From: Discostella pseudostelligera | Taxonomy: Eukaryota > Bacillariophyta > Thalassiosirophyceae > Thalassiosirales > Thalassiosiraceae | NCBI GenBank assembly: GCA_036940085.1 | Contig: JALLBK010000726.1 | Span: 1 to 18,527, forward strand | Direction: 5' to 3' | Length of the DNA stretch: 18,527 nucleotides | Shown here: one piece after another, positions 1-9,343 of the stretch | Layout of the letters: each line of letters begins with the position of its first letter | How positions within the stretch are numbered: the first letter of the stretch is position 1 | Made by a program: the position numbers and the translations under genes | The notes under the pieces: model-generated | Told to the model about the DNA's origin: nothing | Seen by the model: only the letters and a program-made list of their open reading frames with translations | Database searches by the model: none

Positions 1-539
1 CACATCCACAGCATTGGTATATTAGTAGTCGGGTATGCCTCTGGTGAAATATTGCGTTATTGGGTGGGTGGAGAGCATGGAATCGACGTCGACCATCATG
101 ATCATGCGTAGAATCAAAAGGTGTAATTTGTATTGCTAGCAAAAATGCGGCATTTGTGTGGTCGATGCGAGAATCGGTCTAAAAAAAAGAGGTCGAAATC
201 GGCCTCTCAGATGCCCAGCTTCGAAAGCTTCGATCTCAGCAACGGAATAGCCGACGAAGACGCTATTTAAACGATTCGATGCATCGAGAGCTCTATTTTA
301 TGGGGATATGCTTATCGTTTAATGAAATCAAGTACCGGTTGAGATATAGGGGTTCAAAGTAGACCCTAAAAGGTGTAATCGTCGATGCGAAAACCGGATT
401 TAGACTTGTATTTTGTCGTCGCCACCGCAGCTACAAAAATACAAAGAAGGAAGATGACCATGACGTCCGCACCGCCAGTAGCCTAACAAACAGCAACACT
501 CCATCCTACCATATTATCATCATCACTCGAACACTAATC
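1..539. other. Non-coding region upstream of DRG1, with short split direct repeats
   Basis: No reading frame with coding character and no tRNA or rRNA signature is visible. A split direct repeat is present: AAAAGGTGTAAT at 116-127 and 368-379, each followed by GTCGATGCGA at 161-170 and 381-390. The two parts are 33 nt apart in the first copy and 1 nt apart in the second. A short hairpin can form around 190-207 (GAGGTC with GGCCTC, one G-U pair), and AGCTTCGA occurs twice around 219-235. The last ~120 bases, rich in CAAC and CATCATC, look like the 5' leader of the DRG1 gene. Confidence 0.5.
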
Positions 540-1815
540 ATGTCCGAATCCGTCCAAAAACAAATCGAAGAAATCGAGGCCGAAATGGCCCGCACCCAAA
601 AAAACAAGGCCACCAACTACCATCTTGGCACGCTCAAAGCCAAGCTGGCCAAATTACGTTCCGAACTTATCAATGGTCCCGGCGGGAAAAGTGCCGGTAG
701 CAAAGATGCCGGACGGGGATTTGATGTTACTAAGTCGGGAGATACGCGTGTAGGACTCGTAGGGTTTCCTTCTGTGGGTAAAAGTACTTTGTTGACGACA
801 TTGACGGGAACACGAAGTGAGGCGGCGGCGTATGAATTTACGACGCTTACTTGTATTCCAGGGACGATGAAATGTAAGTTGTTCTTATTGACTACATGTT
901 TGATTAGATTGTTTTGGAACGAGAATACATCATCGTCACCATCTCACTTCTTTTGTTTACCGGTAATCAATCGACGAAACACTTGATGTGCATTAATTCA
1001 CATGCAAACTACTACTACCAGACAAGGGAGCACGCATCCAAGTCCTCGATCTACCCGGTATCATCGAAGGTGCCGCCGAGGGCAAAGGTCGTGGTCGACA
1101 AGTCATCTCCACCGCCCGGACATGCAACTTAATCTTAATCGTACTCGATGCTGCCAAACCATTAACTCATAAGAAAATCATCGAAAGTGAATTATTCTCG
1201 TTCGGTATTCGGATCAATCAAACTCCACCCAATGTGAAGCTAACCAAAAACGAAGGTGGGGGTATCGACTATCAAGAAATGTGTCCTCAAACGAAAGGGA
1301 TGAATGCTGAGGTTTGTCGGGTCGTCCTCAAGGAATACAAAATTGCGTGTGCACAAATCATACTACGTGAGGATATTACCGTCGATCAATTCATTGATGT
1401 TATTGAAGGAAATCGAGCATACATTCCTGTATTGTATGTATTTAACAAAATTGATGCATTGACCATTGAGGAGCTCGATATTTTGGATCAAATGCCAAAC
1501 TACGTACCTATATCGTCACAACATGAATGGAATTTAGAAGAGTTAATGGAGGAGATATGGTCATCATGCAATATGCTTCGGATATATACTAAACCCAAGG
1601 GACAGATTCCTGATTATGATGAGCCGGTGATATTGCATTCAGAGGGGAATCCGACGGTTGAGGAATTTTGCAATCGAATCCATCGCAGTTTGATAGATTC
1701 TTTTAGTCATGCATGGGTTTGGGGACGTAGTGCCAAGCATCAACCCCAACGGTGTGGGAAAGAGCATCGATTGATGGATGAAGATATTGTGCAGATTGTG
1801 AAGAAGGCAGGATGA
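540..1815 (+). CDS. DRG1: DRG1-type GTPase (developmentally regulated GTP-binding protein 1)
   Basis: Ribosome-associated GTPase of the OBG/DRG family; in animals and yeast it works with a DFRP1-type partner on translating ribosomes. Two exons, 540-873 and 1022-1815, are split by a 148-nt intron (GTAAGT donor, CAG acceptor) that interrupts a Tyr codon. The spliced protein is 375 aa, close to the usual ~367. In order: an N-terminal helical region (about 1-45), G1 GFPSVGKS at 75-82, the FTTLTCIPG switch at 100-108, G3 DLPG at 121-124, then the GKGRGRQV stretch typical of DRGs. G4 NKID lies at 253-256. A C-terminal TGS domain runs from about 292, with RIYTKPKGQ and the diagnostic [11 protein letters not shown]. 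The exon junction gives an uninterrupted family match ([20 protein letters not shown]). The start is the first ATG and gives the normal N terminus. The family assignment is firm; the partner is inferred from other eukaryotes. Confidence 0.95.
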
Positions 1816-2396
1816 TGAGTGAGACCATGTGGATGAATGGAGATGAAACATGATGCATGGACAAATGTCACAATATCATTCATCATTCGGCTGCTCATTG
1901 ATGTTGGTACTCTCTGTCTCTCGACTCTCGACACCCATCATTTACTAGCAAAAATTCCATTGATTAATCTATCATGCATTCTCGCTTTGCCATGGCATAC
2001 TTTTCCATCGTTCTTTACAATCATTTAGTGAACCATACCAAACCATCTCGATATCTCTCTCTCATCATTGCACCACCTATTACTTACCACCTCCAATCTC
2101 TTCCTTCGTCATGGACTTTCTTCGAAGGGAATGTGCTGGCAATCGTCTGTCTGTCGTCAATTACCGTCATCTCAGGATCTGCATTGGCCATGAAACGTCT
2201 GTCCATCGTTTATAACAAATGAGATGCTATTGTTAGGAAATCCAAATTCCAATTTGACTCGTTGTAACATGTCTACCGTCGCCGCCACAAACCAAGTCTC
2301 TCTTCTCCTCCAATCTCTTCCAAAAGCACCTCGTCTCCCTCTAGTACCCCACCCTCTCTTCTCATATCAATCAATACCGAATACATCATCAACATC
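1816..2396. other. Intergenic region between DRG1 and the TPR gene
   Basis: This holds the 3' flank of DRG1 and the upstream region of the TPR gene. Small open frames here (for example 1974-2222) are low-complexity, CAT/TCT-rich and resemble nothing I know. The part from about 2270 is pyrimidine-rich (CTCTTCTCC, CCACCCTCTC) and runs into the CATCATC leader before the ATG at 2397. No TATA box or other defined element is evident. Confidence 0.4.
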
Positions 2397-3707
2397 ATGC
2401 CCGCCCATCCACGTGCCGAAGCCTTCAAAGCCGAAGGCAACAAATTCTTCAAATCTGGCGATTACAAGACCGCCATTGCCAAATACAAGGAGGCCACGGC
2501 CATTAATCCCAACGATCCCGCCTACTGGTCCAACATGGCGGCTTGTTACGAGAAGCTCGCCGACTATGATGATATGGAAGAGGCCTCTCGTTCTTGTATC
2601 AAGGCCGATAAGTTATTTGTGAAGGGCTACTTCCGTCTTGCTACCGCACTCAAGGCCAAGAATGATTTGGAGGGATGTATCAAGGCACTGGAATCTGGAT
2701 TGGCCGTCGACTCGACCAATGCTGATTTGAAACGGATGAAGAAAGACTTGACGGAACTTCAACGTGGTGAGACTGTGGCCGCCTACATTCGTAAATGTGA
2801 AGAACAAACTTCGAATGGGGATATTGCCGGGGCGTACAAAACATTGGAATTGGCATCGCGATTGGATGCTGGTAATCCCGATATTGAACGGATGATGAGT
2901 AAGGTGAAGCCCAAGTATGATCGAATGGAGGCGCAGCGACGAGCGAATTTGAGTACGGATGAGGTGCATAAGGAGAGGGGGGATGATGCATTTAAGAATG
3001 CTCAGTTTGAGGGTAAGTTTCTTCTTCTTTTCTTGCCGAATGAGTGTGTCGCTGTGTGCGTGGGGGGAGAAGATGTGGACAAATCTGAGTGGCTCCAAGG
3101 CGAGGGGGGAATTGGGGGAAGGGGAATTCACTTGTGATGTAGCTGTAGTTACTGGTTATGGAATGTTTGTGTGTTCAGAGTCTCGTCGAAAGTATATTTG
3201 GAGGATCCTTGGTTCTCTTTCATCGCACCGTGAAACTCACACTTCATGTCATTCTCGCCTCTTCTCTCTACGACTCTCGTTCGACTTCAATTTCATCTAC
3301 TTCTTTCAATCTTCCACCAAATCTCTCTCTCTAAAACTGATATAGTCGCCGTCGAACACTACACCAAATGTCTCGACGGGCTCAAACGCCGCAACGAGGC
3401 CCAATCCGACTTAGCCATGAAAGCCCACGCCAACCGAGCTGCATGCTACAAACAAATTTCCAATTTCGACGGTGTCATCGAAGACTGCAGCGCAGTCCTC
3501 GAGTGTGATCCCGAGAATGTAAAGGCTCTAGTCCGTCGTGCTCAGGCATTCGAGGGTGTCGAGCGTTATCGCTTTGCATTGCAGGATGTCAAGACAGTGT
3601 TGGCGATGCCATTTGCGAAGGTGGGAAAGGCAAATATGGATATGTGTAACATGATGCAGCATAGATTGAATAGGACTGTGCAGCAGCTCAAGGCGGGGAA
3701 TAACTAA
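2397..3707 (+). CDS. TPR co-chaperone with Hsp70/Hsp90 carboxylate-clamp repeats
   Basis: Two exons, 2397-3012 and 3346-3707, flank a 333-nt intron (GTAAGT donor, pyrimidine-rich tract, ATAG acceptor); the spliced protein is 325 aa. It consists of two TPR blocks joined by a helical linker. The N-terminal block (about 8-105) keeps all five residues that grip EEVD tails in the HOP/STI1 TPR1 domain: K11, N15, N46, K76 and R80. The C-terminal block (from VHKERGDDAF across the splice junction) keeps most of them, with Asp replacing the first Asn. The repeat layout also resembles DNAJC7/TPR2, but no J domain follows: the protein ends soon after the last TPR. Expected role: cytosolic adaptor binding Hsp70 and/or Hsp90. 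The splice junction is supported because it joins AQFE to VAVEHYTKCLDG, a normal TPR helix. Which TPR co-chaperone it matches best is not settled here. Confidence 0.88.
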
Positions 3708-4231
3708 GAGGAAAAGAAAGTTAGAGAGAGGGAGGGAGGGAGAGAGAGAGAGAGAGAGAGAGTGATGTGGGCGGGAGATGTGTGTATAGAAGAAAAGATA
3801 CTAAGTTTGGGAGGTAGTGGAGCGATCGTGTCCGTGGATTATGAGGAGGTAGGACAAAAATCGATGCATGCAATGATTGGTTTATGGAGATGGAGACGAA
3901 AGTGGTTGGGTTTTCTAATGGTCGAGGACAACAAGTCTGTGATTTTGTTCTGCGAAGCTATTGGTCTGCTTTTCGGTACGAAAGTTGGTTGGGATGGGTG
4001 GGATGACTGTGTTATTTTTTGCTCTCTGCCAATCGCTGTTGGGAGGGAATATATTATTTGATTAGCTAAATTTAATTGAATAGACTCTTCAGGCATTGTG
4101 CAGAAATAATAATGAACTTTTGTTTTCATGATCGATTGGTCAAGAGTATCAGATACTCCTATCAAACACCGCAGCATTCGCATCTCTCATGTCTGCCTTT
4201 CTGGATTGTCGCCTCCACGTGTCGTAAATAA
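3708..4231. other. Intergenic region between the TPR gene and PRP19, with a GA microsatellite
   Basis: The 3' flank of the TPR gene opens with a purine-rich microsatellite and continues into GT-rich sequence. An open frame of 99 codons (3762-4061) is rich in Trp, Gly and Ile, has no recognisable domain and is not credited. A CACGTG hexamer (G-box/E-box type) lies at about 4216-4221, shortly before the E2F-like sites. No RNA gene was seen. Confidence 0.45.
3722..3763. repeat. (GA)n / (GGGA)n microsatellite
   Basis: A run of about 42 nt of AG dinucleotides with a GGGAGGGAGGG insert, directly after the TPR stop codon and probably within the 3' UTR. Such runs are length-variable. Confidence 0.9.
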
Positions 4232-4257
4232 TTGGCGGGAGAATAATTGGCGGGAAA
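4232..4257 (+). promoter_or_regulatory. Paired E2F-like sites upstream of PRP19
   Basis: TTGGCGGGA at 4232-4240 and TTGGCGGGAAA at 4247-4257 are 15 nt apart in the same orientation, about 176-200 nt before the chosen PRP19 start. The second matches the eukaryotic E2F/DP consensus (TTTSGCGSGAAA type) very closely. E2F control would mean cell-cycle (G1/S) timing of expression. That role is inferred from the motif only. Confidence 0.5.
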
Positions 4258-4432
4258 GTTGTGAGACGAGTCTGTCTGTTGTCCGACCTCCATGGTGACC
4301 GTCAAATCCAAATCTCAAATCCAAATATCTCAAATCCACCGCGGCCACCACTACGATACCACTAGATACCAGCACTATCGTCGCCGCCGTCACCTCCACT
4401 ATCATAATATCAGCACCAAACCTCTCTCTACC

Positions 4433-6501
4433 ATGGCGCATCATAATCATCATCCATCCAGCACCATCCAAATCTACAGCTGCGCACTCACCGGCCTCTC
4501 CCCCCTCTCCGATCCGGTAGTTACCCCCTCGGGATACATTTGCTCACGTAAATTACTGCTCACCAAATTAGCCGAGAATGGTGGTGTAGACCCCTTTGAT
4601 GACAAGGGCGTACGTCGACTTGATGAGAGTGCCTTGATCGATTTGGCACTTGCTGCAGGTGGAGGGGCAGCCGCAGTGATTCCACCACGAGCACCCAAAT
4701 CCACCTCCCTCCCACATTTACTCACCTTACTCCAATCGGAATTTGATGCAGTCTTACTCGAATTGTATGACACACGACATGCCCTCGAGGAGACGCGCAA
4801 GGAATTATCCTCGGCATTGTATCAAAACGATGCGGCCATACGGGTGGTAGCAAGATTGGCACAGGAACGGGATGAGAGTCGGAGTATGTTGGAACGATAT
4901 TTGAACGAGGGGGGTGTACCGAAGCAGCAGCAGCAGCAGCCTGCCGCAGCAGAAGAAGCTGGAGGTGCAGTAGTAGCGCACAAACGTGCAAGGGAGGAGA
5001 ATAATGCCGAGGAAGAAGAGGACATGCCAGCTCCAAAGAAGGCAGCCAAAGTTTCCACCGCCACCACCGCCACTACGGAGGAAAGTGATGCTGTGTCATC
5101 TGATCTAACCAAAATCCCACCGTCTGAACTTGACGCCATGTCCACCACATGGAAACAATTGACCTCCAACCGTCGTGCTATTGCCAAACTCAAACGCACT
5201 CCCATGGAAATATCCAAAAATGAAGACCTATTGTCCAATCTAGCAAAGAAGGAGAATGGAGAGGAGAGTAAAAAGGTGAATTTGGGCAAGGCCAGTGCCA
5301 AAGCGGGAATATTGTGCATGACCACCCTTCGTACTACTACTATGCATGAGGAGGATGGTACCGAATATCTCATCACCGGTGGTCATGATAAGAATGCAAT
5401 TGTCTACAATGTCTCCATGGGGACGATTGTTGCCACACTTTCCGGTGCTTCCGGGGATATTGTGTCCGTTCATGGCAAAGAAGTATCGGAGGGAGGATCC
5501 ATTCAGATTGTTACCGGTAGTGCCGATGGTCATGTTCGATTGTATGAATTGGATGGGATGAAGAAGGAGATGACATCGACGTTATTGGGTACTGCCAAAT
5601 TGGAGACGGGTGTTCCTGTGAATGTGGTGCTTCATCCATCATCGACGAATGTGGATGCACGTATTCTTGTTGCATCGAGTAGTGGAAGAGTCGAATTGTA
5701 CAAGTGGAGTTCCAATTCGACCAGTGAGGATGACACTTTGAAATTAGTAACTCGATTGGAATCATCCCCGAAAGAGGGTAGTGAGGGGAATGACATGATC
5801 GAATACACCTCGGGATGCATGCATCCGGATGGATTTATTTACATTGCCGGCACTTCCGATGGATCGTTGATTGTTTGGGATTTGAAGAGTCAGGCAGTGG
5901 CGGGGACGTTGAAGGTGAGTAGTAGGCAGTATTGTATGTCTGTTACTTCATATTGTCTGATAAACTCAAATATATGCTGACACTGTTCTGATCTTCATTG
6001 TTATGTCAAAATAATTGTCAGGGCCACGATGGACTCGCCATCGATTGCATTGCCATTTCGGAAAATGGATATCACGTCGCCACAACCTCTTCCTCATCGT
6101 CACCCAACAACAACAACAACAACAACAACTCTCCCATTCATATTTGGGACCTACGTAAATTGAAGTTGAGCGCTACCATCACCCCCGCCGATGATGTAGG
6201 CACCGTGATGTCGTTAGCATTTGATCCTACTGCCTCCTACCTTGCCTACTCTGGCGAAGTATGCACGAAGATTTGTGTTGCCAAGGATTGGGATCGGGTT
6301 GTTTGTACCTTGACACCATCGAAGAAGGGTGCTGCGAAGAAGGGTAAGAAGGCTCCTTCTGCTGGAAGTGTTGGAAAATTGAGTGGTGCAGTAGTGTGGG
6401 GCGGCGAGGGTTTTGGCTTGAAGGAAGGAGAGGGAGGGAATGTTTGGTTGGCTGTGGGATGTGATGGGGAGAGGCCTGTTCGGTTTTGGGGGTTGGAGTA
6501 A
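4433..6501 (+). CDS. PRP19: PRP19-type U-box E3 ligase and WD40 splicing factor
   Basis: Core subunit of the nineteen complex (NTC), a nuclear U-box ubiquitin ligase needed for spliceosome activation. Two exons, 4433-5914 and 6022-6501, with a 107-nt phase-0 intron (GTGAGT/CAG); 653 aa, longer than the ~504 aa of human PRPF19. In order: U-box at about 14-72 (SCALTGLSPLSDPVVTPSGY, then AENGGVDPFD), Prp19 tetramerising coiled coil at about 92-155 (FDAVLLE, ELSSALYQNDAAIRVVARL), a Q-rich and acidic linker of ~100 residues, and WD40 repeats from about 290 to the end (ITGGHDKNAIVY, HPDGFIYIAGTSDGSLIVWDLK, AISENGYHVATTSS, IHIWDLRKLK). The extra length comes from the linker and a poly-Asn insert in a late blade. 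I chose the ATG at 4433 (context ACCATGG) because the U-box starts right after it; the in-frame ATG at 4292 would add 47 low-complexity residues and put the start close to the E2F-like sites. Confidence 0.93.
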
Positions 6502-6977
6502 AAGAGAGTGGGACGGGAAAATGATTAATGCACGCAATGTGCTTTCATATACATCAGCAATCAGCATCCACATTGTCCATCGCACATGCCGTGCCTGTAA
6601 TGGCACTGAAATACGCGATGCACAAAGAAAGAATAAAACACATGTTGATCAATTGCCAAACGAGGTTTCTCCGAGAATGCAATCAATATACCAGCTCCTC
6701 AGACTTTAAGTTTACGAAACCATTAACTATCCATGCACTGCATCTATCACTATCAACTCTACCCAAGTAGACGGTATCACACCAATCTCAACAACATTAT
6801 TCTTTGATATGACACACGACGCAACAGCGACGGTGACGATGTGCGGCGATTGCGAAAGTGGAGTAAGGGAACAATATGATAGGATAGCCACAATGATGGG
6901 GAAGTGATTGGTTCATCAGCGGCAAGACATGAATGAATAGGAGTTATGGCGGCCGCCATGGTCCATCGTCATTTAAG
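6502..6977. other. Intergenic region downstream of PRP19
   Basis: The 3' flank of PRP19. AATAAA at 6632-6637, about 130 nt after the stop, could serve as a polyadenylation signal. Short frames here (for example 6440-6709) are unsupported. Nothing else stands out before the GGCGGGA array that starts near 6991. Confidence 0.4.
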
Positions 6978-7073
6978 TGGCTGGAAAAGAAACGGCGGGA
7001 AAAGATATGGCGGGAAAAGATATGGTGGAAAGATATGGCGGGAGGCCGGATAAATATGATAATATGGCGGGAG
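6978..7073 (+). promoter_or_regulatory. Tandem GGCGGGA (E2F-like) array upstream of the DUF1517 gene
   Basis: A run of 13- to 15-nt units of the form TATGGCGGGAAAAGA. Perfect GGCGGGA cores lie at 6994-7000, 7009-7015, 7037-7043 and 7066-7072, with degenerate units at 6978-6990 (GGCTGGAAAAGA) and 7021-7033 (GGTGGAAAGA). All face the same way and end about 100 nt before the ATG at 7174. The core is that of the E2F sites before PRP19, but the flanks (ATATGGCGGGAAAAG) are repeated too, so this is also a true minisatellite. Binding by E2F or another factor is inferred. Confidence 0.5.
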
Positions 7074-7173
7074 AGCCGAAAAGAACTCTGGATAGGATCT
7101 TCACTCTTCACCCCACAACCCCCACTTACTCCTCCGCCACCGAAGTGACGGCCTCGTATTCTCATAAATCACC

Positions 7174-8730
7174 ATGATGCAGCCCCGCGCTCTACCACTC
7201 CTCCCGCTACTCATTTCATCCATTGTCGTCTGCCATGGATTTCAATTGCCATCGCCTCCTCCTCCTCCGCTCCGTCGTCGTCGTCGTGGCGGTGGTGGCA
7301 TGACCGGCGGCATCGTTGGTTTGAGTGCACCGTCGTCGTGGTCGTCGTCGTCGTCGTCGTCGTTCGCATTCTCATCGTTGTCTTCGTCCAATCGTCGTCG
7401 AGTTCTCATTCCACTAAGTACTCACCATGTGCGACGAGGAGGATCAAGCAGCAGCATGCCTAGATTTTCACCTCGATTTGCTGTTAGCGATGACGAGTAT
7501 ACCAATGAGAGTGAGAAGGAGGTCGGTACTACTACTACTACTACTACTCCTAAGGTGGAATTATTGCCTTCAAACAAACAATCAATCGAACGACCGAGAC
7601 GAGCAGCGGCTACGACGGCATCAATAGCATCCGCCGCGCTATCATTCTTCCTTTCCATATCCATCTTCCTCTTAATCCTTCTATCATCAACATTCCTCCA
7701 TCCCGATGCAGCGTGGGCTGTCCAAAGTGGTGGACGGATGGGCGGATCCTTTGGCAGTGGTGGCAGTAGTAGCAATAGTCGAAGCAGCAGCAGTGGCTCC
7801 TACGGCCGAGGATATTCCAGTGGTGGCGGTGGTGGATACTACTCCTCAAGACCAAACATTATCGTTTCACCCGGTATTGGGGTTAGCCCATTTTACAATC
7901 CATTCTATTCCCCCTTCTACTCACCCTTCTATTCACCACGCCCACCGGGAGTGGTGGTGGTTGGATCCGGTCCATCCTTTGGTGGTATCATCTTCTTTGC
8001 TGGATTCTTCTTCCTGGTCGCAATGGCATTGTCGAACATGGGCAATAGCGTCCGTGATACCTTGGGTGGAAGTCGTATCAAGTTTGGCAGTAATGATAAT
8101 GTGAGCGTCCTTGGTCCGGGAATATCGGTTGTTGAAATGAGTGTAGCACTCCAAGTTCCCGATCGGGATAGTCCTTCTTCGATATTATCGGCATTGCATC
8201 GTCTTTCGAATACGGCGCGGACGGATAGTCGTGTAGGGTTGCAAAATTTAACGAGTCAGGTGGCATTGGAATTACTTAGGCGCAAGTCTTCCATTGTGGC
8301 GGCATCGACGCGTGGACGACATTATTCGGATAGAGATGAGGGAGGTCGAGCACAGCGGGCGTACAATGATATTTCGATACGAGAACGGGCGAAATTCCAA
8401 AGGGAGACGGTGAGCAAGTATGGTGGAGTTGATTATGCGAGTGACAACAAGAGCTCGAAGTTGCTGCCTTCCAATGATTCGGCTGGCAAAGCCACCATTG
8501 CCGTGGTTACAATTATCATGCTTATCGATGGAGATGGTACGAGCAAGGCACTTTCCTCCAACGTCAATTCACTTCGGGATGTTGAGGATGCATTAAGTCG
8601 AATTGCCGCGGATGCCAAGGCCGATGCCTGTCTTCGAAGTGCGGAAATACTATGGACTCCTGAGGACAGGAGTGAGACGCTATCAATGAAAGAGGTATTG
8701 GCCGATTATTCTAGTTTGAGGTCTGTTTGA
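7174..8730 (+). CDS. Plastid DUF1517 family membrane protein (FLAP1-like)
   Basis: Intronless, 518 aa. An N-terminal signal peptide (about 1-22) ends VCHG|FQLP, a Phe-containing cleavage site of the diatom plastid type, followed by a basic Ser/Arg-rich transit region. A strong hydrophobic segment (about 150-172) ends in DAAWA, then comes SGGRMGGSFGSGG and a Gly/Ser/Tyr-rich stretch, which is the typical opening of DUF1517 proteins. A repeated FYSP motif (about 239-254) and a second membrane segment (about 269-290) follow. The C-terminal DUF1517 domain (about 305-518) contains VVEMSVALQV, IRERAKFQRETVS and SAEILWTPEDRSETLSMKEVLADY. In Arabidopsis the DUF1517 protein FLAP1 is a chloroplast membrane protein affecting proton balance and NPQ in fluctuating light; a similar role here is inferred. 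An ATGATG start leaves two equivalent choices; the first has an ACC context. Confidence 0.85.
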   Translation: MMQPRALPLLPLLISSIVVCHGFQLPSPPPPPLRRRRRGGGGMTGGIVGLSAPSSWSSSSSSSFAFSSLSSSNRRRVLIPLSTHHVRRGGSSSSMPRFSPRFAVSDDEYTNESEKEVGTTTTTTTPKVELLPSNKQSIERPRRAAATTASIASAALSFFLSISIFLLILLSSTFLHPDAAWAVQSGGRMGGSFGSGGSSSNSRSSSSGSYGRGYSSGGGGGYYSSRPNIIVSPGIGVSPFYNPFYSPFYSPFYSPRPPGVVVVGSGPSFGGIIFFAGFFFLVAMALSNMGNSVRDTLGGSRIKFGSNDNVSVLGPGISVVEMSVALQVPDRDSPSSILSALHRLSNTARTDSRVGLQNLTSQVALELLRRKSSIVAASTRGRHYSDRDEGGRAQRAYNDISIRERAKFQRETVSKYGGVDYASDNKSSKLLPSNDSAGKATIAVVTIIMLIDGDGTSKALSSNVNSLRDVEDALSRIAADAKADACLRSAEILWTPEDRSETLSMKEVLADYSSLRSV

Positions 8731-8761
8731 TGAGGCATTTGAGGGGTGAGTGGTGATATTT

Positions 8762-8780
8762 AATAAAGAATTAAAATAAA
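8762..8780 (+). terminator. Candidate polyadenylation signals of the DUF1517 gene
   Basis: Two AATAAA hexamers, at 8762-8767 and 8775-8780, closely follow the stop codon at 8730 in an A/T-rich context. The hexamer is the general eukaryotic signal; its use in this organism is assumed. Confidence 0.4.
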
Positions 8781-8840
8781 TGTAGAGTAGGAGTATGCAA
8801 TAATATGGAATGGATAACACAAAATAGGACATGTGCTTAA

Positions 8841-8957
8841 GAAACACTCCAATCTACTCCGTGGATTCATGGTGAAATACTCCCATCTACTACTCCAATT
8901 CAAGTGAAATAATACTCCCATCTACTACTCCAATTCAATGTGAAACACTCGAATCCG
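8841..8957 (+). repeat. Degenerate ~32-36 nt tandem repeat
   Basis: Two near-identical units, 8872-8903 and 8904-8939, share GTGAAATA, then ACTCCCATCTACTACTCC, then AATTCAA. They are flanked by partial, diverged units: GAAACACTCCAATCTACTCC from 8841 and GTGAAACACTCGAATCC at 8940-8956. The second full unit carries small insertions relative to the first. It lies between genes, and no function is suggested. Confidence 0.8.
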
Positions 8958-9343
8958 ATATCTTCTCCGTGAATCTCGGCATCCAAACAACATTGCTTCT
9001 GTTTGATTGCGGAAATGCATGACTGATGAATGGGCTACTTAGTTTACGGTCATGGGAACTTCACAGGAGACTTGGCAGTAGGAGTTCTATTCTCTTCCCG
9101 CTAATCATTATAGGTGTTCCTTCATCAAGCAAAATAGATGTGGAAGGATTAATACTAATTCCTTTGTTAGAGAAGCGAATAACTTGATGCCAATCACGAG
9201 CAGAATGACAGGTGTTATTGCATGCGAGAATACACGAGATATGTCTACTCCATGAGCTTCCATGGAAGTGAGATTGATGCAAATAACAAATAATGCTTGC
9301 CACATCAAATCAAGTTGATTGACACCAAGCAGATACTCCTAGA

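Larger units (their letters stand above)
8731..9343. other. Intergenic region after the DUF1517 gene, with polyA signals and a tandem repeat
   Basis: A-rich sequence with AATAAA at 8762-8767 and 8775-8780, 32-50 nt after the stop codon, fits 3'-end processing of the upstream gene. A degenerate tandem repeat follows (8841-8957). Minus-strand frames at 9061-9308 encode short hydrophobic peptides without support and are left out. Confidence 0.5.

Noticed and set aside
330..370. GGTTCAAAGTAGACC as a possible tRNA T-arm
   Set aside because: It departs from the T-arm consensus and no acceptor, D or anticodon stems can be paired around it.
914..1132. An open frame crossing the end of DRG1 intron 1
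   Set aside because: It reads the wrong frame of exon 2; splicing 874-1021 gives an uninterrupted DRG1.
2959..3345. An open frame through the TPR gene intron
   Set aside because: It depends on intron sequence and a different frame; GTAAGT...ATAG splicing restores the TPR helix.
3762..4061. A 99-codon open frame downstream of the TPR gene
   Set aside because: Trp/Gly/Ile-rich with no domain, follows a microsatellite, and lies in the probable 3' UTR.
4292..4432. The longer PRP19 start at 4292
   Set aside because: It adds His/Arg/Tyr-rich residues without PRP19 similarity; the ATG at 4433 has a better context and immediately precedes the U-box.
4722..5376. Long minus-strand open frames opposite PRP19
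   Set aside because: Ser/Cys/Ala-rich complements of codon repeats (poly-Q, Asp/Glu runs) in a confirmed gene.
8841..8957. A possible CRISPR-like array
   Set aside because: Units are directly adjacent with no unique spacers, are degenerate, and the DNA is eukaryotic.
9061..9308. Short hydrophobic minus-strand open frames
   Set aside because: Two overlapping frames of 66-80 codons with no family resemblance or regulatory context.
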